The notes under the pieces are model-generated. The model had not been told where the DNA came from. It searched no databases and saw nothing but the letters and a program-made list of their open reading frames with translations. Positions 17,039 to 26,600 of a stretch of 64,000 bases of DNA are shown piece by piece. This DNA comes from CAYNZP01 sp964401835. Its GTDB lineage: Bacteria; Planctomycetota; Phycisphaerae; SM23-33. The stretch's first letter is position 1; each line of letters starts with the position of its first letter. The stretch covers positions 124,001-188,000 of the forward strand of contig CAYNZP010000001.1 of NCBI GenBank assembly GCA_964401835.1, written 5' to 3'. The position numbers and the translations under genes were made by a program.

Positions 17039-17569
17039 GTGAACGGAAGGAAACAAACTTCTCTGGACCCCCGAGTGGTGATTCTTGCAACGGAGGCTGG
17101 GTTGGCAAAGCTGGACCCAAATGCCTTCTCGTTTGCCAACATCTCGCATGTCCATGTGTTTAGTGCTTACGAAGCGGCTGCGGAAGTGCTTAGGCAACCA
17201 ACGCTTGCGCTTGTGGTCGAGCTCCGCGTCCTTGGAAGCCGAAACCTGGGACTTTTGAAGATCGCCAGGGATATGAATGTCGAGGTATTGGCCTTTGGTT
17301 CGATACCGAAATCCCTCAGCGGTGGCCAACTTAGCGGCGTTCGCCTTGTATCTGCTGAGGATGCGGCTTTTGAACTTGGCAAGCTGGCGGCTTCAAGTCC
17401 TCAGCTTGATTTGGGGACTTACGAAAAGGCCGAGGGTGTATATGAACCAATCGAGCAGAAGCCCCAATCTGCGGAGGAAAAACCCAGGCCAAAAACAACG
17501 CAAAACCCTGATGTTCTCCAGCAAATTCTAACCCCGGAAGAACTTGAAGCGCTTCTGGAGGATAACTGA
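17039..17569 (+). CDS. Pseudo-receiver protein with a FliM-like C-terminal peptide
   Basis: A ~176-aa protein. The first ~115 residues have the alternating hydrophobic strand/helix pattern of a response-regulator receiver (RVVILATEAG, TLALVVELRVLG, NVEVLAFGSI), but the phosphoacceptor Asp position is Glu (VVELRV) and the acidic pocket is missing, so it should not be phosphorylated. A Pro/Lys/Glu-rich linker leads to ILTPEELEALLEDN, which resembles the FliM N-terminal peptide (LSQxEIDALL) that binds CheY. I chose GTG 17039, 8 nt after AGAAGG; TTG at 17012 is an alternative 13 nt after GGAGG. The stop is 1 nt before the GGDEF gene, so the pair is coupled. Receiver-fold assignment is my inference. 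Confidence 0.7.
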   Translation: MNGRKQTSLDPRVVILATEAGLAKLDPNAFSFANISHVHVFSAYEAAAEVLRQPTLALVVELRVLGSRNLGLLKIARDMNVEVLAFGSIPKSLSGGQLSGVRLVSAEDAAFELGKLAASSPQLDLGTYEKAEGVYEPIEQKPQSAEEKPRPKTTQNPDVLQQILTPEELEALLEDN

Positions 17570-17570
17570 C

Positions 17571-18797
17571 TTGCAAAGCGTAAGTGAAATCCTGTTACTT
17601 GCCGAAGCGGATATCGGCAGCGACCTCTCGCGTCGTCTTGGCCAAACTGAATGCGTCAGTTTCAGTGACCCTTATGATGCGCTTATGGAAATGGGTCGCC
17701 GGCGCTTTGGCACAGTTTTGCTGACAGGGAGTAATCCGGAATTTGCCGGTTTATGTCGGGCGGTGCATCGACTTCAGCCGGACTCGAGAGTATTGGCCAT
17801 TTGCAGTCCAGCCACCGAGCCGGAAGTTCGGCCGCTGGCAGGTGAGCTTTTGGACGACTATTTTATTTATCCCCCTACCAGCAAAGATATCTCGCGGATT
17901 TTGAACGTTGCCCTCCAGGAAAAGCCGAGAACAAGCGGTGCAGCTGAGCAGAGTCCCGCCCTCACGCCTAGGCAGTTCAGCTCTCTTGTAGAGGCTGCCC
18001 ACAATATGATTTCTCTCGAAGCAAAGGTCGCAGAGTTGATCGGGTCGAAACTCGGTACGACTTGTGAGTGGGTGGATACTGACAAATTTTCGCACAACGT
18101 CAGGCCTTTACTATTGGCTGCCGGAAATGTGCCAAGAGTCCTCGTGCCAGCCAATCCGACAGGAGCAATGGACCAGGAGTGCGAGGCCTTTCTGACGGCG
18201 ATTCAGGAATCGCTGCCCGCGCTTGTCGCCACAGCTTCGCGGACGGAGTCGCTCCACCGCCTGGCTATTACCGATCACCTGACAGGTGCGTATAACCGGC
18301 GATACCTCTACAACATTACCGATCAGATTCTGTTGCGAGCAGCTCAGAATGATTATCGTGTAACTCTACTGCTTTATGATATCGACGATTTCAAACGCTA
18401 TAACGACACCTACGGCCACGCTGCGGGCGATGAAATACTACGAGAGACAGCTGCGTTGATGAAAAGAATTACCCGCTCACATGATATCGTCGCGAGAATC
18501 GGTGGAGATGAATTTGCGGTGCTGTTCTGGGATGGCGCCAAACCTAGGTCGCCGGACTCCCGGCCGCCCGAAAGCGCATTCGCACTAGCCGACCGTTTCC
18601 GCCGTACAGTCAGCAATCATGAATTTTCCGCGTTGGGGCCTGAAGCTACCGGCGTACTTTCCATATCCGGCGGGTTGGCAAGCTATCCCCACGACGGCAA
18701 GAGCTGTCGCGAACTGCTCCGCAGCGCCGACAAGGCCCTTAAGTCTGTCAAGAAGACCGGCAAAAATGCCATCCGCCTAATAGGTCCAGCCGAATAA
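17571..18797 (+). CDS. Diguanylate cyclase with degenerate receiver domain
   Basis: A 408-aa protein making cyclic di-GMP. The C-terminal GGDEF domain is intact: TDHLTGAYNRRYL, the metal-binding YDIDDFKRYND, the catalytic GGDEF near residues 310-314, and an upstream RSHD matching the inhibitory RxxD I-site. Residues ~5-120 look like a receiver domain (ILLLAEADIGSDLSRRLG, FGTVLLTGSNPE) but the phosphoacceptor Asp is replaced (Thr at LLTG), so another input must control it, perhaps the coupled upstream pseudo-receiver protein. The start is TTG 17571, 9 nt after GGAGG; an upstream TTG would overlap the previous gene. Confidence 0.88.
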   Translation: MQSVSEILLLAEADIGSDLSRRLGQTECVSFSDPYDALMEMGRRRFGTVLLTGSNPEFAGLCRAVHRLQPDSRVLAICSPATEPEVRPLAGELLDDYFIYPPTSKDISRILNVALQEKPRTSGAAEQSPALTPRQFSSLVEAAHNMISLEAKVAELIGSKLGTTCEWVDTDKFSHNVRPLLLAAGNVPRVLVPANPTGAMDQECEAFLTAIQESLPALVATASRTESLHRLAITDHLTGAYNRRYLYNITDQILLRAAQNDYRVTLLLYDIDDFKRYNDTYGHAAGDEILRETAALMKRITRSHDIVARIGGDEFAVLFWDGAKPRSPDSRPPESAFALADRFRRTVSNHEFSALGPEATGVLSISGGLASYPHDGKSCRELLRSADKALKSVKKTGKNAIRLIGPAE

Positions 18798-18803
18798 TTT
18801 TAT

Positions 18804-19217
18804 CTACTCCGTGCGAGCCGCTTCCTGCGGCGAAGCTTGCTTATCGTGTTTTGGTGGACAGGTGATAAGTAATATCACCATCGCAAACGCGTAAGCTAGC
18901 AGGCTTATTCCCAAAAAAAGACACATTCTGGACGCCTGTATGCGCGTAACCTGTTCGAGATGTTGGCGGTCATTGACGATCTCATCGTAAGTTTCATGTG
19001 CGCAGTCAAAATAGCTGACCGTCATGAACCCGAAAAGCACCAGCAGTATCAGCCAAATCGGCAAAACACGTCTGAATATCCTGCCTGCACCTTTCAAGAG
19101 CTTGCCGACAGCTTTTTTGACGGGACTTCGCAAAATAAGGGCGGTAATAGCCGCAGCTAGCATGCCTCCACCGGCAGCACTGAAGTATGAGACTATCAGA
19201 TATTGCTCATTCGTCAC
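18804..19217 (-). CDS. Small membrane protein A of a pair
   Basis: A 137-aa protein with three hydrophobic segments (about residues 10-30, 54-70 and 98-118), a basic cytoplasmic loop between the first two and a polar loop carrying one Cys (SYFDCAHETYDEIV) between the last two. I recognise no family. It overlaps the end of the upstream gene, which has the same topology, by 11 nt, so both come from one transcript. It converges with the GGDEF gene, leaving only 6 nt between stops. Confidence 0.75.
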   Translation of the reverse strand: MTNEQYLIVSYFSAAGGGMLAAAITALILRSPVKKAVGKLLKGAGRIFRRVLPIWLILLVLFGFMTVSYFDCAHETYDEIVNDRQHLEQVTRIQASRMCLFLGISLLAYAFAMVILLITCPPKHDKQASPQEAARTE

Positions 19218-19572
19218 GGATCCGCCCCAGTGCAGCCGCCATGACCGTCATAAGGACTACGAAACCGAACAGATACAGGCCGATGTAGATAAGACTGTCT
19301 TCCAGATCCCCCGCAGCTCTCCAGACATGTTCCATGAAGGCTTTGTCTTCGCAATAGCCAAGGTTTTTACCGACGATTGGCGTGATTGCCGCGAGTATCA
19401 GGATTATAAACAACGTCCTGATAAAAAACGACCGGGCCTGCTTCGTGCGAGAGTTGGCCTTGAGCAGCTTGCGCATGGGGCCAACTACAAGCAGGAATAC
19501 GATAAGCGCAACTACAAGACCCATACCCAGGAAAACGGCGTAACTCGCAAACTCCATCCACGTCATTTCCAT
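19207..19572 (-). CDS. Small membrane protein B of a pair
   Basis: A 121-aa membrane protein with the same plan as the next gene: hydrophobic segment, basic loop (KLLKANSRTKQARSF), second segment, polar loop with a Cys (KNLGYCEDKAFMEHVW), third segment. The likely start is ATG 19572 behind GGGAGGTG. The shared topology and single loop Cys suggest the two are diverged duplicates that may form a heteromer. Function unknown. Confidence 0.75.
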   Translation of the reverse strand: MEMTWMEFASYAVFLGMGLVVALIVFLLVVGPMRKLLKANSRTKQARSFFIRTLFIILILAAITPIVGKNLGYCEDKAFMEHVWRAAGDLEDSLIYIGLYLFGFVVLMTVMAAALGRIRDE

Positions 19573-19627
19573 ATTACACCTCCCCAATAAAAGGGCTCAC
19601 CTGGACGCTTCCGAAGCGCTGTTGGTG

Positions 19628-20455
19628 CTAGCCCGTAAGTTCGGCTTTTCGTTTTTCCACCAGGGCCTTTTTGTCTGCCGGCATATCTTCTTCCGCCAGA
19701 AGCGTATCACAGCCGTCGATAAAAAAGACCTTTGCAAAATCTGTCGTGTAGACTCTCTCTTCCTCGCTTCTGCTCGCAACGGTCTTCAGGAAACCCTCGA
19801 AGTCTTCAAAGTAGCTGCCGTAGATATGGAAAGAATCGGCGATGTGCATATATTCGCCCGGCTCGACACCGATTTCGGCAGCCATGATCGCCTGCAGTTC
19901 TGTAAAGGCGAACATATTCATAAAGGCAGCCTTGAATGCGTCGTTGCTGCGCATATGGATGTTCATATGAAGCTTGCCGTCGGCAATCCTGAACCAAAGT
20001 CTCTGCAGACAAGTCGGGTCGCCGATGTTCATGTCATTCCAGACCTGCCAGGTGACAGCCTGTGCTCGGCGGGTGTAGGGAACTTCCTTGAGCTTTTCGA
20101 TAGCTCCGGCGATCTGGTCGTAAATCCCCTTCTCGGGAACCAGATATTCGAATATTCGCTCGTGATATGTATATTCCCACTTTCCCACAGAGGGGTCTAT
20201 CCAGTGGTCGTGAACACCGTAGAGCATCTCCGAGCGATATTTTTCCAGGTCATCCAGTCCACCCGGGAACGCTCGATGAATGCGTGGTTCATCAAATGGT
20301 TTTTTGACGTGTATAAGTGCAGACACATCACGGCTGTTGGGGTCTTCGGGTCGGTCATATTCGGTGGGGAACTTTTCGCCTTTTTCCCAGCAGGCGATGA
20401 CAGCCTTTTCCCAGGCCATCGCGAGAGAATCTTCTACTACATGAATCGATTGCAT
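19628..20455 (-). CDS. Thymidylate synthase-family enzyme (divergent)
   Basis: A 275-aa protein of the ThyA superfamily, which methylates (or hydroxymethylates) dUMP/dCMP-type substrates with methylene-tetrahydrofolate. The catalytic Cys lies in GDPTCLQRLWFRI, followed by the RSND phosphate/base motif, MNMFAFTELQ (equivalent of PFNIA.Y) and HIADSFHIYGSYF (equivalent of HxxGDxHIYxNH). The sequence is far from the E. coli enzyme and nearer to the archaeal-type branch. The start is ATG 20455 behind GGAGG; the longer open frame upstream is not used. Whether it makes dTMP as the cell's main supply is inference; no thyX is in the window. Confidence 0.82.
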   Translation of the reverse strand: MQSIHVVEDSLAMAWEKAVIACWEKGEKFPTEYDRPEDPNSRDVSALIHVKKPFDEPRIHRAFPGGLDDLEKYRSEMLYGVHDHWIDPSVGKWEYTYHERIFEYLVPEKGIYDQIAGAIEKLKEVPYTRRAQAVTWQVWNDMNIGDPTCLQRLWFRIADGKLHMNIHMRSNDAFKAAFMNMFAFTELQAIMAAEIGVEPGEYMHIADSFHIYGSYFEDFEGFLKTVASRSEEERVYTTDFAKVFFIDGCDTLLAEEDMPADKKALVEKRKAELTG

Positions 20456-20596
20456 CGGGCGCCTCCTTGCGCAATTTCCACAATCTCTACCAAATAAAAA
20501 AGAAATGCGATGCCTTCCGGGCATCTTTTTTTCGTGAATGTATAGATACCCCAAACGGGGCTGATAATCAAGGATTGCCGAGTCGGGAATGTCAGA

Positions 20597-21763
20597 TCAG
20601 GAAAGAAAATCCCGACAAAGGCTTTCGCTTATTATGGTTGCGCCGTCTTTATGTAGGTTTCGGGCGTTGGTTGCCATTTGGTCGAGTTTCTGCTGGTCGG
20701 CTAACAGCTCGCAGACGGCAGATGGTACCTCGCTGAACTTTGGGATGACCAAAGCAGCCCCTTTTTCTGCAAGGTATCTGGCGTTTCCGCTTTCCTGGCC
20801 GGGAACGGGTCTGGTCGCAAGCATGGGCAAGCCCTTTGATAAACACTCGGCAACTGTCGCCCCGCCGGGTTTCGTTACCATCATCGAGGAAATTTCCATA
20901 AGTTCGTTTACGCGATCTGTAAACGCGACCGGGAAAAGCCTCCCCTGGAACGTTTCGGGCTGGGCAAGTTTGGAAACTTCTCCCAGAAGCTTTTTGTTTC
21001 GTCCGCACAGAACAACAAGGCACGTGTCAGTCGTTTTTTGCAGTATTTGCTGAGCGACCTTTGTTACAGGCCCGCAGGTAAATTCCGTGCCGCCACTGAG
21101 AAGGAATATTTTTTTATCAGTCGGCAGCCGCCATTTTCCCAGGAGTTCGCTACGGTCAAGCGGTTCGGAAAATTTCGGATGCACCGGAATTCCGCTGACG
21201 GTCATTTTATTTTTGTCGATACCCCAGGAAGAAATCACATCAAAACTGAACTGTGTTGGAACATACCATTTGTCGACATTTTCCGAATGCCACCAGCGAT
21301 GGACTTCGATATCTGTCACGACAACCGCCTGGCGGGCTTTGAGCTGGCCTTTTTCAATCAAACTGCCAACAAACGGCACAGACAGGAAGTGTGTGTTGAT
21401 TATCAGGTCGGGCTGAGCTTTTGTTACATACTCGCCGAGACGTCGAAGGCATTTGCGTTCGAGCCAAAGACGGCGGCGCTCCGAGAGTTTGCGATGAGGC
21501 GTTTGAGGCCGATTTTGTAGCCAAAATCCAAGGCCATATAATTTCGGAAACTTTGTTACCGCCAGTACGTAGCCGCCCCTGTAAACGGCTCGGAATATCC
21601 GCGGCGTATAATCGAGCACATCGATACATTTAACTTCTACCTGCGGGGATTCCTCTTTGAGAGCAGCGACTATCGCACGGGCAGCAGAATTGTGGCCCGC
21701 TCCGACAGATGCGGTGATTACGAGAACTTTTTTGGATGGACTTTGGTTATTGCTTTCGGTCAT
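20597..21763 (-). CDS. MGDG-synthase-like GT28 glycosyltransferase
   Basis: A 388-aa GT-B fold transferase of the family of plant MGDG synthases and Bacillus UgtP, which add a sugar from a UDP-sugar to diacylglycerol at the cytoplasmic membrane face. Evidence: N-terminal VLVITASVGAGHNSAARAI acceptor-site motif, the middle VVVTDIEVHRWW and LLSGGTEF stretches, and the C-terminal nucleotide-binding TKPGGATVAECLSKGLPML followed by the PGQESGNARYL motif. There is no SD before the start. It follows a membrane protein gene by 57 nt. Donor and acceptor cannot be told from sequence; a glycolipid role is the best guess. Confidence 0.87.
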   Translation of the reverse strand: MTESNNQSPSKKVLVITASVGAGHNSAARAIVAALKEESPQVEVKCIDVLDYTPRIFRAVYRGGYVLAVTKFPKLYGLGFWLQNRPQTPHRKLSERRRLWLERKCLRRLGEYVTKAQPDLIINTHFLSVPFVGSLIEKGQLKARQAVVVTDIEVHRWWHSENVDKWYVPTQFSFDVISSWGIDKNKMTVSGIPVHPKFSEPLDRSELLGKWRLPTDKKIFLLSGGTEFTCGPVTKVAQQILQKTTDTCLVVLCGRNKKLLGEVSKLAQPETFQGRLFPVAFTDRVNELMEISSMMVTKPGGATVAECLSKGLPMLATRPVPGQESGNARYLAEKGAALVIPKFSEVPSAVCELLADQQKLDQMATNARNLHKDGATIISESLCRDFLS

Positions 21764-21819
21764 GCAGATAGTTTTGCGATTGGCCGAAGCTTACGCAAGT
21801 TAAAACAGAGCACGCGCGT

Positions 21820-23550
21820 TTACGGGCCAAGATATTCAGCCGCCAGGCGGGTCCATGGGTTGAGAGGTTTGGAAAGGATAAGTTCGAAATATTCCCTCGA
21901 GCTTTTTAGCTGGGGCATAAGTGCAAGCGCCGGAGCCTCAGCAGTTCGCAGAGCCAGCCTGCCAAGCTCGAAGTTTGCCTCTATCGCGGCATCTGTCCGA
22001 GAGTCCCTGGCGATACCGATAAGCATTTCAGCTTTTACATAGGTATCGCCTGTCGCTTTAGCAACGGCCAATATCAGGTTATCGCCCAATTTTGTACCCT
22101 CATAAACATCGAGGAGCTTGTCGAGTTTTCCGCAATAAATTATCTGTTTCTGATTTGGGTTTTCCCTCAGATAAGCAGCCAATGCCTCAGCTGCGACCGG
22201 GTCGCTTAGGATATTGTTTTCCCGGATCAGCCAGATGAGATGTTCAATATCGAAAAGTGCTTTGCGGTAATATCTTTGGCGGGGAATTGCCGTCATATCA
22301 CTAAAGAGGCTTCCATTTAACTTATCTTCACCGGCTTCTTCATCTTTATGTCTGTATTTCCTGAGCAGCCTAAAAGCCGATTCCAGAAGCTCAAAAGCCT
22401 TTTTGGTTTCAGCTTTTCTGAGTGCAAGCTGTGCCAGCCGCCAACTTGCCAGTGCAGCCTGCGGGGAAATGGGATAATTTTCCAGCAGTTGATTCCAACT
22501 TCTCTCGGACTGCCGGGAGGTGTAGCAGGCGCTGTATTTAATCAGGCCCGTATCCAGGGCAGATTCGTTTACTTGCAGGCTTTGACATTGGCTTTTAATC
22601 CACAGCACTGTGGGCGCTCGGGAATTTTGGGGGTATTTGGCCAGAAAACGGTCACAACATTTAATAAGTTTCTGGCAGCGGGTTTCCAAATCGTCTTGTA
22701 TCGCGGTATTCAATATTGGCCCGTTCAGGCCCTGCGCGGCGTTTTCCTCAGCCCATTCGGCGAGCGCCTTTGGTTTGAAGATAGCGTCTTCTTCTGCGAT
22801 TTGTTTCGAGATTAATGCGTAATCGAGCTCAGCCGGGCCTATCTTGACATAGAAAATGACCAACGGGCCGGCCAGAAGGATTGCCAGTACCGGGCAGACT
22901 ATGCCCGGGCGGAATCCGGTGAGTTTTGCCAGCGCCAGTACCAGGCTGGCAGATAGAAGCGCTCCCAACCCAGCCAGGACAAAAGGCGCGATCAAAGCCC
23001 ATCGCTGCTGCGGCAAGGTTGCCGAGAGCTCAGAGCCCGCAAAGCCCAGGAGGAAGAAATAGATTGCCGCCAAAAACAAACCCGGCAGGATTGCCACAAA
23101 AGGCATGTTGCTCCGCAGCCGTGTGACAGATGCGAGCAAGCAGCCCATCGAAAGGAATATTCCCAAAACAGGAGCCTTGGCGACAACTATTAACACAGCA
23201 ATGAAAAGTCCCGCATACCTGAGACGATACAGCACGGCTACGGTTATGGGGACGAATATCACAACCGCCAATAGCAAAGCGGTAACGAGAATCATCCAGG
23301 GATGTGTCAAGACGCTTAATGGCCCGACAACCAGCTCGCCAAGAGACGTGGTTAACTCCCGGCGAAACGCATCCGGTGTGAAATTGGTCCAACTGCCGGA
23401 GGTAAGGTACTGCCAGAAAGCGCATACTACCGCAAAGCCGGCAAGATTTATTGCCAGAAACAGCCCAGCCCGCCATCTGCTCGTGGGACGCAAAAGCGGT
23501 TGGCGACCTCGATGATGATCATATGGTTCTTTATTTGCGGCTTCGTTCAT
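21820..23550 (-). CDS. Membrane protein with helical-repeat C-terminus, function unknown
   Basis: A ~576-aa protein. About residues 25-260 hold six or seven membrane segments; the remaining ~300 residues are soluble, helix-rich and TPR-like (ALASWRLAQLALRKAETKKAFELLESAF and similar), with a Cys-rich patch (RCQKLIKCCDRF). I recognise no family. Start choice: the upstream ATG at 23583 is embedded in a TATAAT hexamer (23587-23582), so if that is the promoter the real start is ATG 23550; if not, 33 nt more belong to the gene. Next to the glycolipid glycosyltransferase on the same strand, so an envelope role is plausible. Confidence 0.75.
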   Translation of the reverse strand: MNEAANKEPYDHHRGRQPLLRPTSRWRAGLFLAINLAGFAVVCAFWQYLTSGSWTNFTPDAFRRELTTSLGELVVGPLSVLTHPWMILVTALLLAVVIFVPITVAVLYRLRYAGLFIAVLIVVAKAPVLGIFLSMGCLLASVTRLRSNMPFVAILPGLFLAAIYFFLLGFAGSELSATLPQQRWALIAPFVLAGLGALLSASLVLALAKLTGFRPGIVCPVLAILLAGPLVIFYVKIGPAELDYALISKQIAEEDAIFKPKALAEWAEENAAQGLNGPILNTAIQDDLETRCQKLIKCCDRFLAKYPQNSRAPTVLWIKSQCQSLQVNESALDTGLIKYSACYTSRQSERSWNQLLENYPISPQAALASWRLAQLALRKAETKKAFELLESAFRLLRKYRHKDEEAGEDKLNGSLFSDMTAIPRQRYYRKALFDIEHLIWLIRENNILSDPVAAEALAAYLRENPNQKQIIYCGKLDKLLDVYEGTKLGDNLILAVAKATGDTYVKAEMLIGIARDSRTDAAIEANFELGRLALRTAEAPALALMPQLKSSREYFELILSKPLNPWTRLAAEYLGP

Positions 23551-23639
23551 GAAGCGTTTATCCACTTGAATATGTGCAGACATTATACAAGTTTTGACGC
23601 TGTATAGCCTTAATTAGAAGTCAAAAAGACGCCGCTATT

Positions 23640-26600
23640 TTATTGGACGGTGCTTTGCTTGCCAGAAAGCCAGAGGCGATAGAAGATGTTATTTTTGAGG
23701 AAAATCGTGAAAAGGGTTTCATTTGGCCATGGATACGAGACCTTGATGTCATACATTTTGCCGCCCTCGATTCGTGCCTTGAACTTGAGCACGGGGATTC
23801 GGCCTTGGCGGTAGATATGGTTCCATTGAGCTGATTGCGGCGAACCTAAAAGTATTGGGCCGATTTCGTACTTCCCGATATTATCAAAGTCGGTTATTCC
23901 CTCGATATAGAGGTCATAGGTATTTCCGCTGAAGACCATGTCATTATCAGCCGTGCCGTCGGGGAGGAATTCGGCGTAATTCGTCATTTTGTCGTAGCTG
24001 TATTCTGTCGTATTCAAGCCCGGAAGTAACTTTGTTACGAAGGCTGGAGCGGCCTGACCTTCAATGACGCCGTTTGTCGTAACAGTAATGGCCGAACCGA
24101 CCTTGATGAACTTGTAGCGGAAGTCTATGGCATTGGCTACAAAATCGACCAGGTCTATATCTACTTCCTCGCTGTGATTGAACTCCCCCGAGACAAGGTT
24201 GCCCGGGAAAACCTTGTTAATCTGTGGCTGCATGTTTTCGCGGGCGATTGTGTTGCTGATGTCCGTAGAGAAGAAAACCCTCGGATTTTCCTGGTTTAAA
24301 TCTACGCTGTATTCCCTCCTGACAGTTCCACCGTTCAGGCCGTTAATATAATTGATATCCACTTTGCCCTGTCGGGAAGAAAAATCCAGCCGCAGGTTGC
24401 TGACATCGTAGAAAGTCTTTATCGAAACATCGTAGTTTCTGAGTCGATGAATTTTAATTTTTGCGGCCAGGTTCGATGAAAGAATAAATGGAGTTGCCTT
24501 TTCAATAATCTGCTGGGCCTGTTCGCGAAGCTGGGCCTGTTTTTCAGAAGTAATTTTATAGGCTGCGGGCCCAATGGCAGGTATTTCCTCCCTTGCAGGC
24601 GCCAGCCAGTCGATCAGGTCTTTGTCGTCAAGCCTGTCGCAGATAAGCTCAAATTTTCCATGCGGTGCATTTGGAAGATCGGTCAAATCTGCGAGTACCC
24701 AGCCGTGATTTTCACCTATGCTGAATTCCAGAGAGTCAGTCGAAAACCTCCCGACCTGCCAGAAACCCTCGCTGTCCTGGTTTAGATTTTCAAATGCCAA
24801 TTTCCCGTCAATGAGCACATCTTTACCGTTGAAAGTTCCGCCGAATTTGTCTGTCTTTAAAAGGGCATAACTGATCTGGGGCTTGTCTTTTTGCGGGCAT
24901 GAAAATTGTGTCTCGAAAAAGGCTGAACCGCTCAGCTGATATTGTTCAAGGCTCGGGGCGATTACCTGCAGACTTTTTGCGTCTTTGGTATTAACTACAA
25001 CATGGCCCTGCTTTGCTTTAAGGTTTTCAATCTGGCCATCCTGGGATATTTCGTAATCTATCAGGCAATCCGCCAGTACGGAGGATTCGGAAAGATGAAG
25101 ATATAGATTATTGACATAAAGCCGCGACGCACCAGGCAGCAATCTAATATCCAGGCTGAACTCAGCCGGAATACCGGAAGGCTTTTGGACGTGGCCGAGA
25201 TTGATCCGGCGAATAAGTCCATTTTCCAGCCTTGCTTTGATTTCAACAGGCTCTGCGGAATCATATCTAAGTTGGCTGCCTTGACAGTGAATCTGTCCGA
25301 GAATTTCGTCTTCCTGCAATATAGCTTGCATCTCAACGATAGTCTGACCTTCCAGGTTCCCGTTTGCGAGAGCTTCGGCTAAAAACGGGCATGATTCCAC
25401 CAGCCATATTGCATCTTCGACTTTGGCTGCAGCGTCCAGGTTAACGGTTGTTTGTGAAGTTGTATTTGCTGGAAAACTCAGATTTGATACTACACTTGCG
25501 TTTTCAAACTCAACTTCAGTTTTAATAATATTTCTCGCATCGGCAGCTGAGTTGTCAAAATTATATTCGAGTTGCGCTATCGCCTTACGGCTGAGCGGTT
25601 TTATAAAAACACCGGGAAAATCCAACTCCATATGGGCCATATTCGCCGAAATATTTGCCAGGCCGGAATCCTGAGCGACCGAAAGCGAATATTCGCCATC
25701 AGCGGTGCCGCGAATGTTTTCGGACAGTTCCTTAAATTTCGGCAGACATTTCAGCAATATGTCAGCCTGCTGAGCATCGTATCGGCCGATCGCTTCAACA
25801 CCTTCCACGGCAGTGCCTGAGGAATCTGCGGTCAGTTTTAAAAAACCTTTATCAATGTTAAAGCGTCCCGGCCCGACTGTCATGTCGAAGTTGATTTCGT
25901 TTAATGCCAACAGGTCACTGTCGATCTCTGCCGCCAGTGCAATGGTCATGGGTTTGTCGAATGGTTTTGCAAAGTTATCACCAATGGAAAGGCTTGTCTG
26001 CTCAGGCGCTCTTAAAGTTGCATGCAGTCGAGGGTTTTCACCATGTGCGATGAACCATCTTCCCTTGAGTTCGCCCTGGAAATCTACGTCTTCCAGCGCT
26101 TCTTCTAATTCTGGCCAGATGTCTTTGAGGGAATAAAACTCATTAACTTCAAACGTTCCCTGCAAATCCAGATTCGCCATATACCCGAAAAGGTCGTTAA
26201 TTTTTGGCGGTTGCTGCGATTCCAGTAAACCATCCAGTACCGGCCTAATGTCTGTCAACGTGCCGCTTGTTACAAAGTCATTCTCGCCGATAATCAGCCC
26301 CGCCTGATCTGCGCTGAACTGCCAGTTTCGTCTGTCGAAGGCTCCGGTCAGTGAAACGATGAAGTTCCTGCCGGCTGGTTTAATGACCCTCTGTTTTTTT
26401 GCGATTGCCGTGGAGGTTCCATCTCCAACAAGATTTACCCGAAGATTTGTACCTTCCTGGCGAGCGGTCAAACTCAGGGCGATGGGCCCTTCCGTCATCA
26501 ACCCTCTGTCATCCTGGCCAAAATCTTCAAGCAGGGCTGCAAGTCGATTCGGATGAACCTTTCCCTTGAGATCCAGTGATTTTATCGCTTCCCAGTTGCC

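Noticed and set aside
19622..20497. 291-codon plus-strand frame
   Set aside because: Antisense shadow of the thymidylate synthase gene.
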